A stretch of 64,000 nt of DNA from Rhizophagus irregularis (taxonomy: Eukaryota > Glomeromycota > Glomeromycetes > Glomerales > Glomeraceae): NCBI RefSeq assembly GCF_026210795.1, contig NC_089439.1:1550001-1614000 (forward strand), read 5' to 3'. The notes under the pieces were generated by a model, which was not told where the DNA came from, searched no databases, and saw nothing but the letters and a program-made list of their open reading frames with translations. Below, one piece after another: positions 33,473 through 44,800 of the stretch. Every line of letters starts with the position of its first letter. The stretch's first letter is position 1. The position numbers were made by a program, and so were the translations under genes.

Positions 33473-34366
33473 TTATAAAACACGGTTGGTTACATAGCCC
33501 TTGATAACACAGTTAATCCAAGCCCAAATAGCTTTTCTTGTTCCTGACTGAGGAGCTGAAACATGACGATAAAAATTAGACAACGTTTGCCTAGTTATAT
33601 TAAATCCCAATTGCCCAATGTCATCTGCTAAAGATTTGTACGTGATTCCAAAATGTGCTTTCTCATAATCGAACAATTTGACAAATAACTTCCACAACAT
33701 TTCGGTTTCAGTAGTATATGCCCGAGGATATTTACCATATTTTTGGTAAATGGGCGTATTGATTACTTCTTTGCGGAATACCAATTTTTCTTTCGTTTGC
33801 TGAGGTTCAACTAGTTTATTAACCGAGGACATTTTGACATCTTTTATCTGATGTTTCTGATGTTCGACTAACTTATTAACTGAGGACATTTTGACGACGA
33901 TACCAACAACGAATTTCCCTACTTTTGCAACCAAGTAGATTTTATTGGTAAGTTTGTCCTTTTTCTGCATCCAGGGAACGAAAACTTTTTTGAATATTAT
34001 TGTATATAAGGACTGGATGCTAATAGCAATGTGCACTTCTTTGTCACCACTTGAATCGTAAGGTACCAAAATGCCATTTGAATAATGTAGAATTATTTTT
34101 TGATCCTGGTCTTTAGAGGTCAAGACCTTGTCATGTGGATCGTTGAAGGAAGCTGGGTCGGCTTTTGTTAATAACGCAACTTTGCTCCGAATTAATAATT
34201 CAAGAACTTGATGAATTACTCTACCCCAGGATTCATCGAAATCATAGTTATTTCCATCGGCAATTTCTATTAATGTTTAACTATCAGTACCTTTAATAGT
34301 TTAAATATTATTTAAACGAAATAGTATATTAATACCTTTGGACGAAATGGACAGGTCTTCGAACAT
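33473..34366 (-). CDS. uncharacterised protein with HTH-like C-terminus
   Basis: Two exons: 34366-34336 (MFEDLSISSK) and 34266-33473, joined in phase to give 274 aa, stop TAG. Seen in order: DFDESWGRVIHQVLELLIRS, KVALLTKADPASF, then an internal duplication of KMSSVNKLVE (two tandem copies of about 17 residues), and the C-terminal ETEMLWKLFVKLFDYEKAHF, SYLADDI-like segment and NITRQTLSNFYRHV. The C-terminal part is shared with 14.5-14.8 and 36.7-37.0 kb and has the look of a helix-turn-helix or homeodomain-like fold, so DNA binding is possible but unproven. The intron 34335-34267 is short and GT..AG. Frame fully open. The function is unknown to me. Confidence 0.65.
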
Positions 34367-34369
34367 TTT

Positions 34370-36740
34370 TTTTTAGGAATCTCATTCTTTTGAGAAATAA
34401 AATTTTCTATTAAATATGATAAATATGACATCAACCCGACGTATATGTCACATAATCATGCAATCATGCAGGTTTGTGCGACACAGCTGATAGGTGGCGT
34501 AATTACTGCGCATAGCATGTACTGCGGAGAAGAATAAATGACGTTTTACTGTGCACGATATCTAAGCCACCCACATGATTCGAAAAAAAGTATTCACCTT
34601 GGTTCATGCGTACTGCGACCATTTTTCCATATTATGACAAAAATTTAAAAATGACGCCAAATTAGTGTTAAAAATTTCGTGGCACATTAAAATAGTTGGC
34701 CATGTGGATACTGTGTGGATTATTGTTTGCTACTGTATACTGTATATGTATTTTTTCCCTACATATTTGGTATCTGAAGAAACTATAAAAGGGAAACGAT
34801 AACATACTGGTGAGAATAGGTAAATTGTGGGCTGTTTCACTAATGATTATACATATGACTATTTTGGCAGCTGCTCTCTCAAACACAATTTTAGTGGAAC
34901 TAGCTATTTCTATTTAGGCAATTCGAGATACTCATTATTAATCTGTTTCCTTAAAAGTAGAAGATTGTCGGAATTATTATTTCCCCGTATGCATGTAGTA
35001 GATTTTGTTATATTAGTTTTTTATTCGACAAAAAAAATAATACAATTAAAAAAAGAAAAATCCTTAGTATGAGATCAAGCTGCGCAGCGTGTTCCATTTG
35101 GAACTGATTTCTTCTTGCATGGATGCTTCTTGTCATAGAAGTTTTGACTGGTCACTCAAAGATGGGGTTTACCACATCGGACTTGAGGAACTCAAGGCAG
35201 TGTAATTGGACAAGGTAGATGGGTATATCTTGTCTAGTTACTACTGTAAGGATCGGTCAATTTCAAGATCATCAAATTACGGGACTAGTAGGTAAGTATA
35301 GTTTTATAATTTAGTCATACATTTTTAGTCATGTATTTTAGTTGAACATTTTTAGTCACACATTTTAGTTACGAATTTCAATATACTCTTGTTGCTCGAA
35401 AATCACTTCCTTTGGAAAGTTTAAAAACTAATTTGGTTAGTATTATAACTGTCATACCGGTCACTTACAGTTTAGTATTGCTAAGTTAGTCTTTAGACCT
35501 TCCTTCGGAAGTGGTCAGCTTCTTGGCAAAGGCGCCTTGTTAAGAAGCTAATACGTATTATTGTAGAGTATAATAAATAGATTTTGCGATGGTTTATACC
35601 TAGGTATTTTTGTGCGTTGATCAAATTTTTTTGTCCTTTGTATTACACGACAGAATTATAGTCTGAGATCATCATCTAGCCAAAAAAAGATCACTGTTAT
35701 TATATGACAGTTATGATCAATGTTTTCACGTCGACAACCTTAATTATGATGAATAAGTATATGTTAATAAATAACCATATGAGAGATAACATTTCTATCA
35801 AAAAAGAAAACGAAAGTGAGCGAGGCTTCAATTTTATTAGAACATTAGGAACTTCCGACACCGGTCTTTTGTACTTTTGCAGATAACTAGGGAATAACTT
35901 TTTCGTTTGTTTTATGTTTTTCTCATTATCGTGAAAGCTCTTCTACTGCCTATAAACATGAATCCAATCTCAATCAATGAGATCATCCCACATGCTGAAA
36001 ATAATAATATGTCATAATTTAGAAACAGAGCTATAGATACGTAATGATCTGGAACTGTGTTTCGGAAAATAGTTTTGCCGTTAGTTAACTTCATCTGTAA
36101 TAACACTGTAAGTCTGTAATAACTAAAATGCATGTGCCATCTTGTCATCTGACACTCTGAAAAATGTTTAGAGTGTCATGTGTCATCTGGCGAATCAGAG
36201 ACATGCTTACAAAGAAAGTTAAGAGATACAAAATTATTTGATAATGAGGCGCATTATTGTTGATCATTTCCAAAAGGTGGTTCTCTCTGGTATTACAAAT
36301 GCCATAGCTCCACCTGATTGCTGTATTTACGTTATATCACACTGTGATTTGCATAATTTGCAAGTCTCTTACTTTTCATATGTCTATCAAAAAATATTAC
36401 ACGTCCACATTGTTTCATAGATAGCAATTTATTTTTTCCGAAGTTATCAGGTCCAATGACAGTAACACAAGATAGTAGAAAGAACAAAATATAGTAATTT
36501 CTTAGGCCGAGATAACATGTTTAAATGAAGAAATTCGGTCTAAACAACTTATATTACATGGTTAATGATCAATACATATTAAATAGATATAAACGCAAAA
36601 AGGACATAGGCTATGCCTACGAAGTAAATTTTATTATTTATTGGCAAGAAATAGAATAACTAATAAAACGAAAATAAATGAGTAGCAGGTTGTTTCAAGG
36701 GAGGAATCACTCGAGCCCTAACCCATAAAATGAGAGTTCC
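34370..36740. other. intergenic with repeats R1 copy 2 and R2 copy 2
   Basis: No supported gene. R1 copy 2 spans 34.85-35.64 kb, including hairpins at 35.40 and 35489-35511 (GTCTTTAGAC, then CTTCC-TTC-GGAAG). R2 copy 2 lies at 36.06-36.22 kb. An AGGC-TAT-GCCT hairpin is at about 36608. Confidence 0.6.
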
Positions 36741-36747
36741 TTCCCCG

Positions 36748-37055
36748 TTACTCATTATTTCGTACCCATACATTAATCTTATCTAACGTTTTACTATGAG
36801 AGTTGTTCGTTTTATAAAAATTCTTTATGGTCTGTGCGCAAATATTTCCTTTACCATAATCATTTATTTCAACAGCTATTTTATTACACGCTTCATCCAA
36901 TGTTAAATTTTTTTCGGTCATGATCCCGCCAACAATCTGTTTAAAACGAGTCCAAATATCATATGAAACACTCTCAGATGATATATTGGACGAAGAATTA
37001 TCAGATGAAATAATCGATTCCGTTTCATTTTGTTTTTTGGCAGTCTCAGACTCTA
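36748..37055 (-). CDS. C-terminal exon of HTH-like family, 5' end lost
   Basis: Open frame ending at TAA 36750-36748: KKQNETESIISSDNSSS, YDIWTRFKQIVGGIMTEKNL, TLDEACNKIAVEIND, GNICAQTIKNFYKTNN, then KTLDKINVWVRNNE. The arrangement parallels the C-termini at 14.6 and 33.5 kb (acidic/Ser linker, a W..F segment, a second helix pair, then a 'T..NFY' recognition-like helix). A hairpin, AGTC-TCA-GACT, lies at 37042-37052 within the frame (reads ESETA), and directly above it a 'GCCGCTCAACC' element begins, so the upstream exons were probably lost to that insertion. Function unknown. Confidence 0.5.
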
Positions 37056-38202
37056 TGAACCCAGGTTCCTAGAACCTCCTTATTTAACAAGCGTGGTTGA
37101 GCGGCAAGACGCTCATTCATAGAGATCATTAACGATTTGCTCGATGTTATTAATTCTATTGAGAATGCTTGGCGCCTCCATGGCAAAATTTCAATACGTG
37201 CATTGATCGATGCGATTCCGCAGTATAATGGTTGTGGATCTCCGCATTATTAATTTCAGTGTTACATGAATCAGAGATTTTTGGGTGAAACCCACGAAGT
37301 GGCTTTAGGCTTTCTTCGAAATGTTTGACAGTATACATAATAATGGCGATCCCAATAAGTATACTGATTTTCTCGATAAAAAAAGATGAGGTAACCGCCC
37401 TAGATTCCATCTAGAACTGGAGAGATTAGTAACAAAGTTACTAAAGAATATTGTCAACTATAACAATTAATCATACGTTATGAATAATAAGCGGCAAGAC
37501 GCTCAGATTAAGGACATCTGCAATGAAAATCGATTCAGTTAATGTATTTCCTGTAAATGATTCCTAGTCAAACTCGAACAAACCTTAAATAAAAATAGAC
37601 ACAGATAATGAGGTTATTTGTGGAGTAACAGATCAAGATTAATCAAGATCAATATTTGAAATTTAAAATTTATTAACAGTTTTATGCGGAGCGATTTTAA
37701 ATGATCAAGCAACGATTTATTTTAGTAAAACTGGGCAAAGCCTACATTTTATATTTTTTCTTACGTAGAATGAGCTAACCAGGTTTAAAATATGATATCA
37801 GACGAAGACAGGCCAAAGGGCTAATGTACGTTAAAGAGAAGACAATAAAGACGATCAAGACAATAGATTATTAATAAACACTCAAAGATGAGCGCAGCAC
37901 ACAATTATTTTATTATCACAACCCTAACAATCAAAGAAATATGATATCATCATAGTAAACGCAACCCCCCTGATCATCTTTGCAAATCTCGCCATTGCTA
38001 GGACAAAATAGACAGGTACGGAGTACCAATATTAAACCTCCGGTCGATCAGTAAAGCTGCTAAAACGTAATAGTCAACTACGAAGCTCCATTAATCTCCG
38101 AACGTACATCATTCCTACATTAAACACTAACTGATCGCTGATGACAAATAGTTATTTAAAAAAACTCGTTAGTGTGTCTTTAGTTAGTCAGTTTCACCAT
38201 TT

Positions 38203-38239
38203 CGAAGAAAGGCTAAAGCCACTTCGTGGGTTTCACCCA
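38203..38239. repeat. nested hairpin plus hairpin
   Basis: CGAAG..CTTCG encloses GGCT-AA-AGCC (38203-38226), followed directly by TGGGT-TTC-ACCCA (38227-38239). The same pair occurs on the other strand near 37282-37319. Confidence 0.65.
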
Positions 38240-38260
38240 AATATACCGCTTATTTTCTGT

Positions 38261-38282
38261 GCCCTTTGGGCAGTCTCCGACT
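38261..38282. repeat. double-hairpin element with compensated first stem
   Basis: GCCC-TTT-GGGC joined to AGTC-TCC-GACT. Compared with the GCTC..GAGC copies, both arms of the first stem changed together, so pairing is kept. Confidence 0.75.
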
Positions 38283-38518
38283 GATATGACAAATGCATGA
38301 TCGGGAAAAAATAATCACGGGCTCTTCGAACAGTCTCCGTCTCCACGAAATGATTTTGGCGAACATGTTCGCTGTAATTTTTTATTAATATACAAAAGAT
38401 AAATACAAAGTTCGGGTCTTGCCCGTAATACATGATGAAAATAAATACAAAGGTTCGGGACTTTGCCCTTGATACACGATTTGGGAGAACATTGTTCGCT
38501 GAAATCTCTATCCTAAGA

Positions 38519-40029
38519 CTATACTACAGTATCTGAGCCGTGCTCACGAAGTGATTTTTCTTTAAGGTTGCCCGATGACCTAGGTTTTTTTATTGCCCTC
38601 TCCTCACTTAGAGAAGCTGAATCCGGTTTCTGTACCTCCTCCAATAACCATGCAATATGTCCGAGAACTCTTTCAACATTACCTCCCATGTTTTCACTAT
38701 CATATACAACAGTTACAGGCTTCGATAGTTTGAATCTTAACCTGTCCTGGTCATCGAGCGAACATTCCATAAAATACCATTCTTTTGCATCTGTGATGAT
38801 CCCAAAAGTCTTACCCGTAAACACACTTTCCTCCTCCATCTCGTTTGCCTTACGTTTGCGGTTTGATAATGCGGACTCGAGCTGTACGGCATTCTGAGCA
38901 ATGCCCTTGAAAATATCTTCGTCCTTAACTTCTGTCACACCAACAGTTTTTGCAGTTTGAAGTAAGTCTATTGCGAAATCAACTGGTCCGTGACCATTGG
39001 GTCCTGTGATGTTTTTTTCTGGTCGAAGCTCGAACTTTCCCTCGTATAGATTTATCCCGGAAACAAGGTAAGAACAAACATATTGCGATTTTGATGCTTC
39101 ATTTCCACTGATTGGAATAGCCTTGAGACGAGCGTTCAGCTCCGCAGTAAGATGTTTAAGTATTGCCTTGGAAGAATCCTCTTTCAGTTCTTTATACTCG
39201 CAAGTGAAAGGCGGGAACACTGATAATGAGGGATCGTCTGATTCTCCAAGACCATAAAGCTGACACACCTTCGGGAACGACCAATCTGAAAATGGTTTTG
39301 ATGGCGTCTCAATGAACACGGTGAACTTGAGATTGTTCTTCGATACGAATATGTGGAGCATCTCACGAAGGCCCTGATCATTTCGAGGAGAGAATTTTCC
39401 ACTGTCATTTAACATGCTAAGTTCCGCTCCATCATTCTCGAGTGCTGGTGTCTTGTGCACTCCACGTATGTGTTCTTTGAGGCCATCGAGGGTTGCGTGT
39501 TCGATATTCACGGTCCACTTGAAGCTCTTCGTTCGTTTCGGACTCACGACAACATCGAACGCTGTAATACAATAACAGGTTAGTCTCATGACCTGAAGAT
39601 TTCCGTAACGGGCCCACTGAAAAAATACGTACCATGGACAGACTTGTTGAGTAATGCCCGTAATGTGGTGAGTTCGTCAAGTAGTTCCTGCTCACGACTT
39701 GAAGTGGCAGTTGATTGGGGTGGTTCAACTAAGACGTGAATATGCTTCCTGGGAGGCTTCTCGGACCAGTAGTCTCCAATTTCGTTTATTGCCGACAGCT
39801 CGTTATTGTCATTGAGTATGAGATTCTTCAATGGATCGTCAAGGTGATCGCCACCAATTTCTACCTTCCATAGCCTGAGTTCGTCAGCCTCTACACCATG
39901 AAAAGTTTTATGTTTTTTCGCTTTTATAGCCTCCTTGAGGTGGCTGACAGCCTTTCCACTATCAATATCAACTGCAAAAGCATTTGCGGTAGTAATTCCT
40001 TTGACAAGACAAAATAACGTGATAGACAT
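38519..40029 (-). CDS. Crinkler (CRN) protein with nuclease-like C-terminus
   Basis: Two exons, 40029-39633 and 39561-38519, phase-consistent GTACGT..CAG intron; 479 aa. Residues 1-105 are a CRN header (ubiquitin-like SD1): MSITLFCLVKGITTANAF, ADELRLWKVEIGGDHLDDPL, INEIGDYWSEKPPRKHIHVL, ending in VEPP where oomycete CRNs have a similar LxLVVP-type motif. A linker with a helix follows, then the C-terminal region with GPVDFAI and GVTEVKDED (about residues 325-348) followed by AQNAVQLES: the D...ExK spacing of a PD-(D/E)XK (REase-like) fold. A basic patch (NRKRKAN, ~365-371) and KKPR near the end could be nuclear localisation signals. CRNs are effector-type proteins thought to act in host or self nuclei; this one would be a candidate DNA-acting nuclease. 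No signal peptide is evident at the N-terminus. Frame intact. Confidence 0.88.
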
Positions 40030-40415
40030 AACTACTTTTATAGTAACTTTTGTTAAATTTTATTGGTGGAAATTGACGTATGTGAGGACAAGAGTAAAAA
40101 AAAAATTATTTGAGAAAAAAATACCAAGTGGTACTATATGTGAGAAATTCAGTCGTTGCACAGACCCTGTAGTATGACGCATTTTTCGTCGCACAGGAGT
40201 ACATGCATGTGGTTCGAAGGGGTAGCTCAGCAAAAATTCCGAGCTGTTGATCGTTGCTCCGGACTACAGTAACACAATGTAGTGAGATAGAACTACCTCG
40301 GCCTACGGTGATCACAGCGTGATTCCGTGTTTAAATCAAGAAATAATTAATCGAAAATTTATTATTTACAAGGTTTCCGAAGCAACTACTATACAGTTTC
40401 ACATCACAAAATCTG
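40030..40415. other. short intergenic spacer between CRN and SAM genes
   Basis: Probable promoter side of the CRN gene and 3' side of the SAM gene. GGTAGCTCAGC at about 40220 resembles a tRNA D-arm, but no cloverleaf closes. Nothing else seen. Confidence 0.4.
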
Positions 40416-40420
40416 TAACA

Positions 40421-41241
40421 CTATTTACTCTTCGTATTTCTTTCTTCATACTTCTTTCTCAACTCAAAAAGCGAAGTCCCCACAAAAAAGTATGGAAAGG
40501 GGTTGTTGTTAGGTTTTAACTTGTTATTATCATTGAAACGACGATCATTATTAATGTCATCGACAACCGTCTTTTCAAGTTGAGTTAAAGATTTTGATAA
40601 AGATTCTTGAGAATCGTCAGGGAGCGAAGTAATAATTTGATTGTTTTCATTGACGTTTACAATTTTACGTACGAAACTAACTGTGCCATGAGTATTGGAA
40701 TTTCTACAATATAGCAATAGATCACCTTGCTTGATATATCCTTCATTGAATAACTGATATAGAAATACATCTTTGGATGCATTAACATTTCGAGATGCAT
40801 CAATTTCTGTTTCCAAAATTGAAAGTTACTGATTTGTTCCGAATGTGCGCTTGAAAAATAAAAAAAGATACCTGGAGTCTTTTTTGTCTTATCTAGGGAT
40901 AAGGATTCTAATTGTTCTTCTACTTCCTTATCTTTAAACAAATAAAATTGTCATATTAACCCGCATTCTTCCATGATAAGGAATATTCATAAATTCTTAC
41001 CTCGTTTATCATTGAGCTCTTTAACTAATTCCATGATTGCGACTGCATGCGTGAATTTAATTTTGAACTCCTCCGAAACAAGAATTCCTGCGGTCAACTG
41101 AAAGAGACATTTTCCATTAACTCCCCCATCTTTGATAGCTTTGATATCATCTTCATCAAAGCCATCCATTTTAAATGTCAGATATGTTTCAACATCATCT
41201 ATACTCCACTTTGCGACATCTTTAGGAAGTTCGTCAGCCAT
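40421..41241 (-). CDS. SAM-domain protein
   Basis: Three exons: 41241-41001, 40931-40872 and 40806-40421, phases agreeing (all junctions phase 1), about 228 aa. Residues 1-80 form a SAM-like domain (AKWSIDDVETYL, DEDDIKAIKDGGVNGKCLFQ, AVAIMELVKEL). Exon 2 is a charged linker (VEEQLESLSLDKTKK). Exon 3 carries FLYQLFNEGYIKQGDLLLYC, GTVSFVRKIV and a C-terminal KLKPNNNPFPYFFVG. SAM domains bind other SAM domains or RNA; the second region, with its GD.LLYCRN strand, is unknown to me. An upstream in-frame ATG at 41265 adds MGFNRYEK and has a counterpart in the 16.9-kb paralogue, but a CAG directly before the following codons could equally be a splice acceptor. No stop or frameshift. Confidence 0.65.
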
Positions 41242-41269
41242 CTTTTCGTACCTGTTAAAACCCATTATA

Positions 41270-41895
41270 ATAAAGCTATGAATTTATAATTCAATTTTTC
41301 TCACCCTTTCCCACACACAAAAGACCAGTAGGGAAACAATCATCGTCAACCGCTGCGGCTAATGATCAGGAAGAATTATATCCCTTCCGGCATGATGATA
41401 TTGATCGGAGTAACACAATGGATGTGTTTATCAATAAACTGTTACTATTATATACTAGTGATAAGCTCACACTCTGAGCAATTTTTTACTTCATAGCTCC
41501 GCTAGAGTATCACGTGTCCTCTCCAACTAATAATCGTCACGTATTGTGTATCACATAAGAGTATCGATATTAATATGGAACGTTTATCGTGCAGATTTAT
41601 TAAAAAGATGTGTTAAGAGCTGTCACCGATTAGAGGGGTGCCACTTACATTGGCAAACAAAAGCATAAAAACCCATGTAAGATATGTGGTAAACCTACTT
41701 CGTTGCGGTAACGAAGTGTTCATATATGAAAGTAAACAATTAAGATACGGTATATTGATCCAATAATATCTTGTGAATATTGCTTTATTTGGCATTGTAA
41801 AATTCTTGTTTGATATGGAAATACATTCAGTATACAGTACATATATCAACTAATGAAAATAATTATCCCATTGTCGTTGACAATACCACCTAACT
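41270..41895. other. intergenic spacer
   Basis: No gene; the short frame at 41613-41849 has no recognisable domain. Two 'TCACGTG' motifs but nothing I can assign. Confidence 0.4.
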
Positions 41896-41898
41896 AAA

Positions 41899-44800
41899 CT
41901 ATGCTATCGGTACACGTATTTTTTTAGGGGATGAATTTGACTTTCGACAATATGAATGGCGGTTTAATGAAGATCCAGTTGGTAAATGGGATGAGATTAT
42001 GGTATTAATCGTGGATTTTACCCGTTCCTAAGTAAATAAATAAAAGATGAGAATAAAAGATGAGAATAAACTGCGGAGTTACAGGTTTAAAGATTTATGA
42101 AGTAAAGTTCTTACCAATAATGAATATAGGGTCGATACTACGGTGATGATGTTCAAAAAATTCGCATTTTCAGTCGGGAGCAATACTTTCGATATTAGAT
42201 TGCAACGGTATAGGCCATCATATGTCAAATCGGTGCTAAAAATTTTAATTTCACTCCCTATTGGTTTTATATCTGATTAGTTCGATAAACAAACACTAGC
42301 AAACCCATATAGTTATTCTTACCACAAATTAATATGCCATATGTTTCCAGACCAGCCACGTAACCGTAAACGTTAATAAGATAGTCTAAAGACCCTTTCA
42401 TAAATTCTGCTAACTTTATAATGCGTTGATTTACAGCGATAGTGCAATGAGGTGGCTTTATCTCGCCAAATATGAGCTCCCTGTCTGCTTTTTCAATATT
42501 TACGAGAATCCGAAAGTCTGGCTTCCTACCATGGTTGTGACCATCCAATAAACGTCTCTCTTTAGAACTTTCGGATTCGCCATTTGCCCTGTTTCAATAA
42601 TAAGATGTGAGCATATATTTACACTACTTGGAAAAAAGTAGGCGGACACCATATTTATTAATTACTCAAAAACGTACATAATAAGTGGGGTCAAAATTTT
42701 AAATTTTATTAGTTAAACCATATACAAAACTAATATTTAGTTGGCCATCCATTATTCTTAATACACGCCTCAACCCTGCGTGGCATACTTTCAATTAAAT
42801 TAATTAACGTATTATTAGGAATTTGATTCCATTCTTCATGTAAAGCACACTCCAATTCTCTCACATTTTTTGCAGGATTGGGACGTTTTCTAATGCGCCT
42901 TTCCAGCTCTGACCATAGGTGCTCGATAGGATTTAAGTCAGGTGACTGACTCGGCCAATTTTCTAAAATTTTAACCTTTTTTGTTTCTATCCATTTTTTA
43001 ACATTTTTAGCGGTGTGGACAGGGGCGTTATCATCTTGGAATAAATAACCTCGTCCATTATAATTATTATTAATAAATGGAAGTAAATGTGATTCGAGTA
43101 TTTGTATATAGTCACGATGGTTCATTTTACCATTAATTTTTATTAGCGGCCCTAACCCCTTTCCCGAGAAACAACCCCACATCATTACACCTCCACCACC
43201 ATGTTTTATTGAAGGAACCATGTTTTTAACATTAAACCTTGTTCCGGGGGTTCTCCAAACACGACCTGGACCATCATTTTTAAATATAGTAAAGCGGCTT
43301 TCATCGCTCCAAATAACTGACTTCCATTTTCTAACAGACCAGTCTTTCCTTTCAATACACCAGTTTAAACGATTTTCTCTTTGTTTATCATTAAGAAGAG
43401 GTTTGAATGCTGGAATACGTGAAAAAATATTAAGTTCATGCAAATTTTTCCTTATAGTCTTGGTAGTAACTTGTAGTCCAGTTTTCTCTTGAAAATTATT
43501 TTTTATTTGTTCAGCTGATTGACGATTATTTGTTTTGACAATTTTTTTTAATGTTTTTTGGTGTTGGCAATTTAAAAGTTTAGGACGACCACTTCGTGGC
43601 TGAGTTTCAAGACTTTTTCCTTCACAAAAGATTTGAATAGTTCGGTAAACTGCTGTTCTAGAAAAGCCAAGCATTTTAATAATTTTTTGTCTGGTGGCGC
43701 CACCTTTAAATAGACCAATAATCTGGTTGCGTTCAGCTTCCGTTAAATCATACATGGTGCGAAGTAGTACAAAATCCTAATTTGTCGATCACATTTGATG
43801 GTTGTCTATAAATGAAATAACAATTACGTCATTGTTTATTTATACCATAAACTATCACGTGATAAAATTTCAGCCCAAATTATTATGTACATCTTGGAGT
43901 AATTAATAAAATATGACGTCCGCCTACTTTTTTCCAAGTAGTGTATATACTCTAGTTAACATTTATGGTGATCATAAGAATCTTACCAAACTAATGAAAA
44001 TTCGGCTTTATTAAAAATTTCCTCAAGTATTTGATGACAGTACCGATGGACAAACGTATCTTCATCCATTTTTTTATTCTCATTGTAACTCACCGAGGAT
44101 AAATAGGTAATGCTGTGGGAAAAAAATGAGTATCAATGATAAATTGGTGAAATAGGTTTATTAAACTAAGAACGTACAAATTCCTTGCAACTATCTGCAC
44201 ACAATCAAAAATGTCTTTGTCTTCGCTTGTTAATAATGTATTCCCTTTTACCCAATTATTACGCCACTTTGTCTCAAGTTGTTCTTTGTCGCTCAAAAGC
44301 TAAAAAACAAATAAACGATTAATGTGGTTACTGATTGCTTATAATGATTGCAAGGAGGTACTTACCCTGTTGTATTCAATTATTACTAGGTCAGCGACTG
44401 TTGGCAACTCTTTCGGGACCAATAATCTCGGACGAGCCTCTTTCCATATCTTTTCAGAACACTTGACATATTCTGGTTTAAGTTCATTGCAATACATAAT
44501 CGACGACAGGCACCTGTAAGTGATTACGGAGTAAGGATTATGGCAAATTTCTGTATTTTTTGGACGCACCCTACGGATGGTTTCACTAGCCCAGTCTCCG
44601 ACAGCATAAAAACTTACAATATCTTATCGATTTCTTTCGCATATGATAAAATTGGATTGGTTTTCAACTTTTCGATTGATTCCACTTGTAATTTACGAAA
44701 ATCAGTAGAGATGTTGTACCCATCCGGTGTTATCCACTATATAAAAAGAACGGGATATGACTATACCAGGACAAAGACGCCACAAACCCATATTACAATA

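Larger units (their letters stand above)
37057..38515. other. intergenic, many hairpin repeats
   Basis: A 'GCCGCTCAACC' element at 37057-37113, TGGGT-GAA-ACCCA at 37282-37294, a decayed double hairpin at about 38321, and the two intact ones listed separately. No gene supported. Confidence 0.6.

Noticed and set aside
38568..38897. Plus-strand frame of 109 aa
   Set aside because: Shadow of the CRN nuclease exon on the minus strand.
40211..40290. tRNA-like GGTAGCTCAGC
   Set aside because: No matching anticodon arm, T-arm (GGTTCGA..) in the right place or acceptor stem could be closed.
41929..42000. Plus-strand stretch reading GDEFDFRQYEW..., exon-like with AG and GT borders
   Set aside because: It is the complement of the last exon of the minus-strand 12-exon gene (42027-41899), which is in phase with the preceding exon.
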